Assembly: GCA_039583875.1 (NCBI GenBank)
Contig: CM077150.1
Location: 188,050,375 to 188,114,374, forward strand
Source of the DNA: Platanthera guangdongensis
Lineage: Eukaryota > Streptophyta > Magnoliopsida > Asparagales > Orchidaceae
Reading direction: 5' to 3'
DNA: 64,000 nt
A model generated the notes under the pieces. That model was not told where the DNA came from. It made no database searches and worked only from the letters and a program-made list of their open reading frames with translations. This document shows positions 30,548 through 41,193 of the stretch, in pieces. Positions within the stretch are counted from its first letter, which is position 1. Each line of letters opens with the position of its first letter. A program made the position numbers and the translations under genes.

Positions 30548-31951
30548 GCACCGTGGTAGTCGGCGGGAAGACGGCATATGCGATGTTCGATACTGGTGCC
30601 TCACACTCCTTTGTGTCTAAGGACTTCATTAAAGACATGGAGGGTGTACAATATTTCATTGGTATAGCCCGACGAGTACGCCTCCCGGACGGCTCTGAGA
30701 TGATCGCAACCGCCAAGTACGAATTTACGATACTTATTGAGGGAAAAGCCTTTGATATGCCTGCCACAGTCTTTAGGATTCCAGAGTTTGATCTCATTCT
30801 GGGCATGACATGGTTGGACTGTCACTTCGCAAGGATCGACTGCGCGGAGAAATGAATCTATTTGAGATATGGGGACTCCGATGTCATCTTCCAAGGTATT
30901 AGATTCGCATCTCGTATGTTGTTATCTTCAGTTCAGGCTGTAAAAGCCCATATGAAGGGAGATGAAGTATTCATGATATGTTTCGAGTTGAAGGAGAGAG
31001 CATTGAATATGAAAGACGTACGGGTAGTGCGGGACTTCCCCGAGGTATTTCCTAAGAAACTGCCAAGATTAACCCCCGCATAGAGAAGTTGATTTTCAAA
31101 TTAATTTAGTACCGGGTGCCAAGCCTGTATCCAGGGTCCCTTACCAAATGGCCCCGAAGGAACTCGCGTAGTTTAGAGTTCAACTGCAAGAACTGGTGGA
31201 TTCAGGGTTCATTCGCCCCAACTCGTCACCATGGGGAGCCCCTGTATTGTTCGTTAAGAAGAAGGATGGAACTCTGCGTTTATGCATAGACTATCGGGAA
31301 CTCAATCGACTGACGGTGCGGAACACTTATCCGCTACCACGAATCGACGAGTTGTTCAATCAACTGGTGGGAGCGCAATGGTTTTCTAAGTTGGATTTGC
31401 GCTCGGGATATTATCAGTTGAGGATACAAGAAGGGGATATCCAAAAAATGGTCTTTAGTTCAAGATATGGACTGTACGAGTTCACTGTAATGCCGTTTGG
31501 GCTCACCAATGCCCCTTCGGCCTTCATGAGCCTGATGAACAAGGTGTTTGAACCTTATTTGGACATCTTTGTCATTATTTTCATCGACGACATCCTGGTC
31601 TACTCAAAGACGGAGGAGGAGAATATTGAGCACTTGACCTTGGTATTGAAGAAATTAAAAGAGCATGCCTTGTTCACCAAGTTCAGCAAGTGCGAATTCT
31701 GGCTTAAAGAGGTTTCTTTCTTGGGGCATGTGATCAGTGGAGCAGGACTAGCGGTGGATCCGGCCAAGGTGTGTGTCGTGACGGAGTGGTCTCCCTTGAA
31801 GTCAGCGGCAGATGTGCGGAGCTTCCTTGGACTTGTCGAGTACTACCACAAGTTCGTAAAAGGATTCTCCAAGATTGACCTCCCTCTTACTTCCTTGAAA
31901 AAGATAGGTGTGCCATTTGAGTGGACACCTCAGTGTGAAGCGGCGTTCTAA
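30548..31951 (+). pseudogene. A protease and RT, decayed
   Basis: Protease [15 protein letters not shown] near 30583-30625 and DLILGMTWLDC near 30791 are intact, followed by TGA at 30853-30855. The RT fingers and palm are open from 31196 to 31951: [45 protein letters not shown] and catalytic FIDD near 31579. The frame stops at TAA (31949-31951), where GAG (E) is expected. Further stops lie near 31082 and 31170. Confidence 0.85.
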
Positions 31952-32371
31952 GAGCTGAAGGATAGACTTACCTCCCCCCCCATCCTAGCCCTCTCGTCTG
32001 GAAAGGAGGAATTTCAAGTTTACACTAACGCGTTGTATCAGGGGATGGGAGCGGTATTGATGCAGCACGACCATGTAATTGCCTATGCCTCAAGACAGCT
32101 GAAGAAGCATGAGATCAATTATCCGCTTCATGATTTGGAGTTCAGAACAGTGGTATTCTCCTTGAAGGTCTGGAGGCACTATATATACGGCGTCCACTGC
32201 GAGATCTTTTCAGACCATAAAAACTTAAAATATGTTCACACACAGAAGGAATTGAACTTGAGACAATGGCGGTGGTTGGAGTTTTTGTACGATTATGAGT
32301 TCACTCTGAACTACCACCCCGGAAAGGCAAACTCGGTGGCTGATGCATTGAGTAGAAAAGTACCGGACTAA
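31952..32371 (+). pseudogene. A RNase H, decayed
   Basis: Continues in frame after the TAA at 31949. [18 protein letters not shown] corresponds to the VYSDAS-type active-site strand, here N for [41 protein letters not shown] and [16 protein letters not shown] follow, ending at TAA 32369-32371. The acidic-site change suggests lost activity. Confidence 0.8.
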
Positions 32372-33940
32372 AGCTCAGAGTCTCAATTGATGCGGATGGA
32401 GTTAGTTCGGATGCTCAAGGAGATGGAAATTACTTTGGTGTATAAAGTTCTTTTGGAAGAGTATACAGAGTACTTGACAACCATGAGCATAGTTTGTGAT
32501 ATTCGGGACAGAATCCGGGCGGAGCAAGGAAGGGATACGGCTCTGGCCCCGACAATCCAGTTAATCGAAGATGGGACTACCGACTAGTACACTCTAAAAG
32601 ACGGCCTTGTTTATTTCCACGGTCGGCTCTACATTCCCAAGGGCGGTAAAATCCGGGAGGATATCATGAGAGAGGCTCATTGCTCTCAGTATTCAGTGCA
32701 CCTGGGTATTGCCAAGATGTAAGCTGGCTTACAGAAGACCATATATTGGCCGGGAATGAAGAAAGATGTCAGATACTTTGTTACACATTGCGAGGCTTGT
32801 CAACGGGTGAAGGCGGAATGCAAGAGCCCCGGTTGTTTGTTACAATCATTGCCCATCCCCGAGTGTAAGTTTGAGGATATCTCCATGGACTTCGTCCATG
32901 CTTTACCCCGCTCACGATCAGGAAATGATTCAGTGTGGGTGATTGTTGATCGCTTGACAAAGGTAGCCCGGTTCATCCCTATGAAGAAAGAGGCTCACGT
33001 GGATGTTTTGGTACGCCTCTTTGTGGAGCAGTTTGTTCGGTACCATGTCGTGCCAAAGACAATCATTTCTGACCGGGATGGTCGCTTTACCTCCAAGGAA
33101 TGGAAGGCGGTACAAGCGTATTTGGGCTCACGCCTTACCTTTAGCACCGCATTTCATCCTTAGAAGGACAGGCAGTCTGAGAGGACCACCAGGACATTAG
33201 AGGACCTATTGAGGTTGTGCGTGTTGGATAGAGGGGAGCCATGGGAAAGGCTCTTACCACTGGTAGAATTATCGTACAATAACAGCCATCAAGCTAGCAT
33301 CGGCATGGCGTCCCATGAAGCCCTTTACGGAAGAAGGTGTAGAACCCCCTTGTCTTGGGTGCAAGATGAAGACCCGAATACTTTGGGAATTGAGTATATT
33401 GATGATACTGATGTGGTTGTTAGATTAATACGGGATCGCATGTTGGAGGATCAAAGTCGGCAGGAGAAGTATTATAATGCAAAGCATCAGATGGTGGAGT
33501 TTCATGTGGGTGATAAAGCATTTCTGAAAATCCGACTGATGCATAGAGTGTTACGGGTGTGTGGGGTGAAAAAGCTAAGCCTAAGGTATGTTGGGCCTTA
33601 CACAATACTGGAAAGGATTGGACCCTTGGCCTATCGGTTGGAGTTACCGCCCGAGCTAGAGAATCTTCACGACGTGTTCCATGTGTCGTCACTTCAAAAG
33701 GCACTGTTGCGGCCCAATCAATATATCCCCACCACTGATGGTGCAGTCGCGACTGATAGGTCTGTGCGACTAGAGCCGGTGCGGATCGTAGACAATGAGA
33801 CAAGGATTTTGCGCCGCAAAAGTGTTCCTTTGGTGAAGGTGCTATGGTCTAATCATGGGAAGGAGGAGTATACATGGGAGCCGGTGGACTTGATGCAAAA
33901 ACGCTACCCGGAATTATTTACTCAAGGTAATTTCATTTAA
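32372..33940 (+). pseudogene. A integrase with chromodomain, decayed
   Basis: Zinc-binding region near 32676-32800 (HCSQYSVHLG... then CEACQRVKAEC) with a stop at 32718-32720. The core has [28 protein letters not shown] and [13 protein letters not shown], then a TAG at 33162-33164 just before the Q(T)DGQ(S/T)E glutamate block. From 33209 to 33940 the frame is open: NNSHQASIGMASHEALYGRR, GPY/F (SLRYVGPYTILERIG) and the chromodomain tail (KVLWSNHGKEEYTWE). This last part closely matches the A' fragment at 9-410. Confidence 0.85.
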
Positions 33941-34853
33941 AAGCAAATTTTATTTTCTGTATGCTTTTCTCCCCATAACCTTAGCTTGATTTCGGGGACG
34001 AAATCTTTTATTTGTTTATAGGATTTGTAACGTCCTGATTCGCACTAGGCCCCTCGTGCGTGTTTTTGAGTCAGGAGAGCTGACTTGGGTTCAGGGAAGT
34101 GCCGGCAGCTAGGCTGCACTTGTAAATTGGGGGAGAAATCAGTCAAGAATAGGACACAGGTAGAGACACGGGTGTGTCCCTACCCGTGTGTGTGAGGCCG
34201 GCTCTCGAGTCGATGACTCGAGTATGTCCAGAGAAGGACACGGGTAGTGATATGGGCATGACACTACCCGTGTGTATAAGGACACGGGTCGAGACACGGG
34301 CGTGTCCCTACCCGTTTCTATCCAACCAACTCTTGAGTCGATGACTCGAGTTGTCCCAAAGAAGAACACGGGTAGTGACACGGGCATGTCACTACCCGTG
34401 TGATGTTGACATGGGTAGAGACATGGGCGTGTCCCTACCTGTGTGCATCGAGTTGAGATTGATGAAGTGTACCCCGAGAAGGACACGGGTAGAGACACGG
34501 GCGTGTCCCTACCCGTGTGTGCCGAGTTGAGTTCATCGAGGCATGTCCAGAGAAGGACACGGCCAGAGAACATGGCCGTGTCATGTGGACATGGGTCGGG
34601 ACACAGGCGTGTCCCTACCTGTGTCGCGAATTGAACCGACACTAAAACCGTCGTCGACGCTTCGGCCAAACAGGACACGGGTAAGGACACGGGCGTGTCC
34701 CTACACGTCACTTTTCACATATAAGGGTTGTGAAAACCCTAGCCATTTTCACTCCTCATTCCAGCCATTTTTCTGAGAGAGCTTCTGTAGAGAGGGAGAA
34801 ACTGCTGGAGCAAGTCCTAGATGAGAAGATCCGCCGCCGCCGTGAAGGAGAAA

Positions 34854-34913
34854 ATGTCGCCGAGAAGAGTCACAAGATCCATGGCCAGAAATAGTGGAAA
34901 TGCCGGAAATGAG
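34854..34913 (+). CDS. A LTR exon 1, 3' LTR copy (open)
   Basis: Twenty open codons starting MSPRRVTRSMARNSGN and ending at GAG followed by GTGAGC, a near-consensus donor. A TATA box lies 127 bp upstream. It differs from the 5' LTR copy at several bases but keeps the frame. Confidence 0.6.
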
Positions 34914-36153
34914 GTGAGCATCCTCCCCTCTCCCTTGTTGCTAGATCTGTAGATATCTAGGTGATATGTCGACTCAAAAGATTCTAGGCTTGCGAGATGA
35001 TGATTTCTCAAGGAAGAGGCCGTTCTAGGGCTTGTGCTCTAAGGTTAGTGGTGTCTTCAACCTCTCCAACCTTCTATGTGAAGATGGGGGATGGTTTTGT
35101 GAAGAGTCATAGCCTCATGAGGGTGAATAATGGAGGAGGAATTTCTGATGTGATTTTGGAAGATGGACTTGAGGAGGGAGATGAACCGATGTCGTTCATT
35201 CCGCTTTAAGATGCGTGCAGAATCTTTGTTCTGCGCGCAATGATCTCCTTGGCCATTTTCAAGTGTGATATGTCCAGATTAGGGCTTTTGACTAAACACG
35301 AAAGTTGAAGCCCTTGACAATACCTTTCCAACGAATGGTTGCATGACTTCAGGCGACATCTATAGCCACGTGAAAGTCCGAACTAATTTGGCGGCCGACA
35401 AACCCTGCATACAGAAATTGTGTTCTATACGCAGCGAACTTTGAAGCCGATTTCAAGTATGTTACTCTCAAATCTGGGTTGTGGTCTAAGTATGAAAGTT
35501 GTAACCCATAGAATGACCTTTCCATCGAGGGGTTACACGTCTTCACTGGATTCTTGTAGCTTTAGGAATCTCCGATCGAAGTTTCTGTCCAGATTTATTT
35601 TGCACCTAAATTCTAGGTTTGGTATAGCATGGGATTTGGACTCGGTGGTGTCAATGTTGCAAGTTAACTTGAGGTTTGGGGAACTCTTTTATGTTAATCA
35701 TCTTAGTTCTATAATTGATGAAGTTTAATAATTGGATCCCATGAAATTAATTTGTGAAGCGAAGCATACTTAAATGAAACGATTTGATAGGAATTGGTTG
35801 ACTAATATAAATGCGCATCATGCTTATAATGTGTTGAAATCATTTGGAATGACATGCAGAAGGATAATTTATGGCCATGTGAATGATTGTTTAACTAAAT
35901 GAATTTAGTAGTCCAATGCTTAGAGTGGCGTCTCCCAATGGGTAACATTGTGGAAGGGTGTAAGTGCGAGTGTTGACCGCACTGAGTTGGTTTGTGTTGA
36001 GACAAGTTATAAATGGACGGTTGGGCTTGGTCCTCGGTGCTCATTTCTCGGGGCTCCTTCCGTGCCGAGTGGATGGTTGTGCTTGGTCCTCGTGTTTTTT
36101 TCTCTGAGGCTCCTTCCGTGCCACGGTGATGTGGAATTGCATGCGGTGTGACA

Positions 36154-36356
36154 TACCCTAAACCCTAAACCCTAAACCCTAAACCCTAAACCATAAACCC
36201 TAAACCCTAAACCATAAACCCTAAACCCTAAACTAACCCTAAACCCTAAACCCTAAACCCTAAACCCTAAACCCTAAACCCTAAAACCCTAAACCCTAAA
36301 CCCTAAAACCCTAAACCATAAACCCTAAACCCTAAACCCTAAACCCTAAACTAAAC
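36154..36356. repeat. Interstitial CCCTAAA telomere-type array
   Basis: About 29 heptamers of the plant telomere C-strand repeat, with variants CCATAAA, CCCTAAAA and one AACTAACCC step. It lies inside the A 3' LTR; the 5' LTR has only about 20 unrelated bases at this place (18371-18390). Confidence 0.93.
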
Positions 36357-36364
36357 CTTTCATA

Positions 36365-36647
36365 CGGACTACGAAGCACCAAGTGCTTACCCCCAGCGAC
36401 ATAGTGCACAATTGCACACCACAATGGGCTAAAAAGGTGCGCTTCATGTAAAAGTGTGAATGAGTGCAATATAATTAATAATGATTTATAAGTAAAGTGC
36501 AGTCAACACTCGGACTACGAAGCACCAAGTGCTTACCCCCAGCGACATAGTGCACAATTGCACACCACAATGGTCTAAAAAGGTGCGCTTCATGTAAAAG
36601 TGTGAATGAGTGCAATATAATTAATAATGATTTATAAGTAAAGTGCA
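36365..36647. repeat. 146-bp tandem repeat, 1.9 copies
   Basis: Unit 1 is 36365-36510 and unit 2 is 36511-36647; both begin CGGACTACGAAGCACC. They differ at one base in the overlap (CAATGGGCT against CAATGGTCT). They follow the telomere-type array directly and are absent from the 5' LTR. No coding potential. I do not recognise the unit. Confidence 0.9.
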
Positions 36648-37515
36648 AGGGTTAAGGGTAGTAATCCTGGGTTAAGGATAGTGTGGCAGGTCTACGGGCT
36701 CGCCAGTTGTCACACCGACGGGAGTTGACAAATAGACCTTGGGCGGTTGGGCTTGGTCCTCAGTGTTCATGTCCCGAGGCTCCTTCCGTGCTAAGTGGAA
36801 CGGTTGGGCTTGGTCCTCGTGCTTTCTTCTGAGGCTCCTTCTGGGTCACACAAGGCCAGTTCGGGGCTTGGTTCTCAGTGCACATCTACCCGAGACTCCC
36901 GTTGGGCCATAGTAAGTGAGGCGGGGGCTCCGCTGTTGTGTTCATAGCATTGAGGAGTACGGAGGCATAAATGAAGCAGTGTGGATGCCCGCTTAGTAGT
37001 AGAGAAGCCCGCTCTTCTGTCGCCGCCTGGCCACGGTGGTTGATGCTTGAGAGGTTAGCTACCTGCTCGAAAAGTGGGAACTACTAGTCTGTGTCGACAT
37101 AGATGTTGCATGTGTGTGATCATGGGTGAGTCATTGCATAGCATACATACCATAACATTACATTGCACAAATAAGATCCTCATCGTATAAGTTTGTATGA
37201 GCACTCCTATACGATGAGTTACTTTATGTTAAACCGATCCTTAACTTATAAGCTTGTATGGGCATCATTATAAGTTAAGTTACTTTCCTGCTGTAGATAC
37301 TTATACCTGATGGTTTGTTATTGCTCATGTAGAACTGCTAGATTATAATGTTGTTAATCATATTGTACTATTATCACCTGCTTGTACCTGTTATATTAAT
37401 AATTATATATTGTATACTGCTTCCTTTCTTTGCCCGGTGCCGAGGAGACGCCGGGGGCCCGGATGTGAAGCCACTTAGTCTTTTTGACTAACGATTGCTA
37501 CGTCTTCCTTTTTAG

Positions 37516-37620
37516 GAGGTCACCCCGCAGGTAGAGGAGCCGCAGACTTTGCGGCAGGACAGCCAGGCCAGGACGACAGGGCCTGAAGGGACGGTACCGT
37601 CGTTACTGTCGGTCACCAAT
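37516..37620 (+). CDS. A LTR exon 2, 3' LTR copy (open)
   Basis: 35 open codons rich in Gln, Thr and Pro (starts EVTPQVEEPQTLRQDS) between CTTCCTTTTTAG and GTGAGT, phase 0 at both borders. It lies directly downstream of the conserved stem-loop. Exon 2 of G has a similar length (36 codons), position and composition. Confidence 0.6.
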
Positions 37621-37919
37621 GTGAGTGTTGAGAGTTTTTAATGTAGCCCTCTGGGCGTTTATTGTTGTACTCTGATATTGTAGAAGCTTGATGTTAGCTT
37701 CCTTATTTGTTATACTTTGGACTATTATGCTTGTGTGGATTTGACTTCTTATTAGATTTTGGTTGGGTTGGCATATATATTGATATTGATTGTAGCAGGC
37801 AGAATAGGTGTCTTGTGGTACAGGTTAGCTCATGTGCTAATGCTACCGCAAGGCGGCTGTTCTGCACATAAGACCCCCTTCGTCCCGTGTTTCGGGATCC
37901 AGGAGGGGGGTGTCTTACA

Positions 37920-38511
37920 TCAACTTTCCAAGGTATCAATTGGAGATGTGCCGAAAGTGATAGAATTCGAGGATGTGTTTCCTGACGAGATTCCTAGAGC
38001 GCCTCCTCGATGGGAGATCGATTTCTCAATTGAGTTAGTTCCAGAAGCTAGGCCGGTGTCACGTCCTCCTTTTAAGATGGCACTGAAGGAGTTGGCTGAG
38101 CTCAAGATACAATTGCAGGAACTGTTGGGGAAGGGGTACATTATACCCAGATCTTAGCCTTGGAGCGCACCCGTACTATTTGTGAAGAATAAAGATGATA
38201 GTATGTGATTGTGTACCGACTACCGGGAGTTTAATAAACTGACTGTCAAGAATAAGTATCTGATTCCACAGTTAGATTACATGTTCGACCAGTTGGTAGG
38301 TTTAGTGGTGTACTCTAAGTTCGACTTGAAGTCAGGGTACAACCAATGCAGATTCAAGAAGAGGACATACCCAAGATAGCATTTGGAACAAGGTATCATC
38401 ACTTTGAGTTATCAGTGATGTCGTTCAGGTTGACGAACGTGCCATCGATATTCATGGATTTGATGAACCGAGTGTTTTGGGAGTATTTAGACTCATTAAT
38501 TGTAGTTTTCA
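37920..38511 (+). pseudogene. B RT N-terminal part, between A and C
   Basis: Continuation of B pol after the duplicated TCAAC. EFEDVFPDEIPRAPP, IDFSIELVPEARPVSRPPF and ELKIQLQELLGKGYI are followed by a TAG at 38156-38158, then [26 protein letters not shown] and a shifted MPF-like region. The domain is interrupted at 38511, just before the FIDD motif, by element C. Confidence 0.8.
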
Positions 38512-39416
38512 TGTAACAGCCCAAAGTTCTGAAACAGGCAAATTTGGGTGACACGGCCTGGGACACGGGCGTGTCCCAGGGCGTGTCAGGTGACACGGCC
38601 TGCGACACGGGCGTGTCGCAGGGCGTGTCGAGTTGTGTCGACGATTGGGCTTTGTCTCGACGATTTGTTTTTGGTCTCGACGATTCGTCGAGAGGAGGCA
38701 CACGGCCCAGGACACGGGCGTGTCCAAGGCCGTGTCGCATGCTCGACGATTTTTACTCGACGATCGTCGAGTGTCGAGAAGTGCGTGTCGAGTGTTGAAC
38801 ACGGCCTGTGACACGGGCGTGTCACAGGGCGTGTCAAATCAGGCGACGAACTCAGCCCGCCGAAAGAATTCGACAGGGCGTGTCTTTGTGCCGTGTCTGG
38901 GCACACGGCCTGGGACACGGGCGTGTCACAGGACGTGTGAAGTCTCGGGATGATTTGGGATTTTTTTCACCCAGGTACACGGCCACAGACACGGGCGTGT
39001 CTGAAGGCGTGTTGGTGACACGGCCCATGACACGGGCGTGTCCCGTGGGCGTGTCACTGGTTTGGATAAGTCGGTTGACCACCGCTTGAGGCACACGGCC
39101 AGGCACACGGCCGTGTTCGAGGCCGTGTCGGGTCAAAATGTGTGTTTTTGGCAGAATCGTGGCCGTCCATTTCTTCAGTCTGGATCCAAGGGCTGAAAGC
39201 TCTTCTTCTTTTTCCTTAAGGGCCGAATTCAGAAAAGAATCCTCACTTTGAATTGGACTTCATCTTTCTTCAAGAGAGAGAGAAAGAGAGAGAGAAAGGA
39301 GGAGGAAGAAGGGAAGGGGGCTGCTGTTGGTGGTGCTGCGGTTTACCGGCAAGAGATCCGAAGTCAGCGTTGCGGAGGAAACGCTCTTGCGAGTCTTGCA
39401 AGCAAGCTTTCAAGCC

Positions 39417-39440
39417 ATGGCACCGAAGCGATCGTCAAGG
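39417..39440 (+). CDS. C LTR-encoded gag exon 1 (candidate)
   Basis: Eight codons, MAPKRSSR, start at an ATG in the context CAAGCCATGGCA; the donor is AGG/GTAACG. The 3' LTR has an identical copy at 46799-46822. Spliced to 41194 it continues in phase 0 into the intact gag frame. In C this would complete an otherwise start-less gag. Confidence 0.78.
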
Positions 39441-39714
39441 GTAACGACTTTTCTTCCTAGCCAGGCGAAGGCTTCTATTTTGGCATATCTTTTGATTCCC
39501 CCACCAAGAGGTGGCTGCTTTTGGGAGTCATTTGGGTGGATGCTTGAAATCCCCTTGGTATTGCATATAGATCCGGAAATGAGTACGGAATAGGCATGCT
39601 GTGTGAAGCCCATCTGGACAGGTTGGTCTGGATTGGTGATGTTGCATATGAACCGGAGAAGACTCCGTGATAAACGTGTAGTGTAAGGAGTCTATGGGTT
39701 ATGCCTGCGAAAAG

Positions 39715-39985
39715 GAGTAGCAGGAAGTACTGGGGTGGTAGTCTAGGAAAATAGCCTTGTGGTGGTTTTGGGTCCAACCTGTGGTTGAGGCACAGGAAGT
39801 ACTGGTGGGACCAGGAAAGGCCCTTTTTGTGATGCTTGATGTCATAGGGTGTCAACCTGTGAAGCGAGTCACAGGAAGTACTGGTGTGCCCAGGAAAGAC
39901 CCCTGACATTTGTGCTTATGCGGTGTCCACCTGTGGAGAGAATCACAGGAAGTACTGGTGCGCCCAGGAAAGACCCGTTGTTGCT
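39715..39985 (+). repeat. Four ~75-bp degenerate repeats in C LTR
   Basis: Units share ACAGGAAGTACTGG followed by a G-rich spacer and AGGAAAG-CCC. They begin near 39722, 39792, 39869 and 39946 and recur in the 3' LTR. They lie within the candidate long intron, so they would be absent from spliced gag RNA. Confidence 0.75.
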
Positions 39986-40978
39986 GTGAGGAAATGGGTA
40001 TAGTGACATACCCAGGCTTGAATGCTAGGAACAGGATTGGTGAGACCGACCCGCGCCTTTGATATAGCCGTGAGTACGCTGTACTCGGAGAAGGCAAGGC
40101 GATTTGAGCAACGGGGGGTGGAGGATCCGACCTGCGCTATGTCCGTCCGACGTGAGACCAAAAAGTGCGGTCTGTTGGAGCGCATAGCAAGAGTCTTCGG
40201 CCTGCGCGCCATGACACAAAGGGGGGCTACGGGCCATCCCGGTGTCCGAGGACTAACTCCGGCTGCACGCCATGGAGTAAATGCTCAAGAGTGTTACCGT
40301 TGGGTGATAATCCTGATACGGTGGTGGGCAAGAGGTTGCCAGAACACCAAGAATGTGCCCTGAGTGCACGGACCGTTGGGCCGGGCGGCGAACGGTTGTG
40401 ATGGCTTGTGTGCGTGAAAGCACCTTTGATGATATAGCTTGCCATACTTGTGATATGATATGCCTGCAGGGAAAATACCGCTGCCCCGAGAGGAGGGGTA
40501 GGGTCGTTATAATTTGGTCAGCTGAACGCTGACCGTTGCTTTTGTTTGCCACCGTTGGGTGGATTGTCCTTGCACAGGTGCTGGAGAGCCGAGCGGGTCG
40601 CATAGAGGTTGATGCTCCTGCTGGTGTTGCTGCTGCTGCTAGCCCTCGAAGGCTAATGTTCTTTTGAGTGTTTTCTTTTGTGGCCGGCCTGCGCGCCAAT
40701 TTGTTTAGGCCACTGCATGAAAGCCCTGTAAGGCCATAAGGCCAATACTTTATACATGTTGTAAGACATTCCTATCTATATATAAAATGTGGAGTTTATA
40801 TTTGGACATTCATGAGGAGTTCAAGTAGCTTATGCTTCCGCTAGAATGCTTGGGATAGGTGCGATGCGCTGCTCTGGTATCATCCTGTACCTTCACCGAC
40901 TGTTTTGTGGTATATCCTGTGGGGCCCCGGCCGGACCTTCTAGAATATATCATATGAACGGATGGGGTTGTTACATTT

Positions 40979-40990
40979 TTGGTATCGGTT
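40979..40990 (+). other. Primer-binding site of C (variant)
   Basis: After LTR end GTTACA the sequence is TTTTTGGTATCGGTTG. Only TGGTATC matches the initiator tRNA-Met complement, and it diverges after seven bases. This is a weak primer site for such a young element. Confidence 0.6.
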
Positions 40991-41193
40991 GTCTTGGTCT
41001 TTCCCTCTCGAAGTCGTGGCCGCCTTCTTTTGTGGGGTGGCGAGCACGTGGTTGTGCACACCAAAGTCTACGATTGAACTCCTGAATGTCCATGATAGGA
41101 ATGCATTTTGTATGTTTGAGGAACCTGTGTGTTCCTATTTTGTGTTGTTTGCTTGGGTACGACCGCTAATGTGTGTGTCTTGTCCACCTTTAG

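Larger units (their letters stand above)
16258..37919 (+). mobile_element. Gypsy element A (complete, contains nested D)
   Basis: The first base is TG of TGTAATGTCC at 16258; the last is the A of CTTACA at 37919. It is flanked by TCAAC (16253-16257 and 37920-37924), inside the protease-RT linker of B. The 5' LTR is 3,395 bp once D is removed; the 3' LTR is 3,894 bp because of a ~510-bp insertion. The internal region is 29155-34025. LTR divergence is clearly higher than in C or D (roughly 5% over the first 100 bp by eye). Pol contains several stops. Confidence 0.9.
34026..37919 (+). repeat. A 3' LTR with a ~510-bp insertion
   Basis: It starts TGTAACGTCC and ends GTCTTACA. The palindrome array lies at 34150-34715, TATAAGGG at 34720-34727, exon 1 copy at 34854-34913, exon 2 copy at 37516-37620, and a TTAGTC-TTTTT-GACTAA stem-loop at 37475-37491. 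The telomere-like insertion is at 36151-36663. The sequence just upstream (TTTATTTGTTTATAGGATT) lacks the usual polypurine tract. Confidence 0.88.
38512..40975 (+). repeat. C 5' LTR
   Basis: TGTAACAGCC to GTTGTTACA. U3 has a palindrome array (about 38550-39125), including stems CCTGGG/CCCAGG, CCTGCG/CGCAGG and CCTGTG/CACAGG around ACACGGGCGTGT. Exon 1 is at 39417-39440, ~75-bp repeats at about 39715-39980, and a GGTCAGC/GCTGACC stem-loop at 40517-40535. Confidence 0.93.
39441..41193 (+). other. Candidate intron of C spanning the LTR end and PBS
   Basis: 1,753 bp from GTAACGACTT to GTCCACCTTTAG. It includes the rest of the LTR and the primer-binding region. The acceptor TAG is an in-frame stop immediately before gag, as in D and E. 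Confidence 0.72.

Noticed and set aside
36154..36356. A true chromosome end
   Set aside because: LTR sequence of element A continues on both sides, so the telomere-type array is interstitial.
40578..40669. A second LTR exon in C (and the matching block in D at 20392)
   Set aside because: An acceptor-like AG and a short open frame exist, but no convincing phase-0 donor follows and the frames are not conserved between C, D and E.
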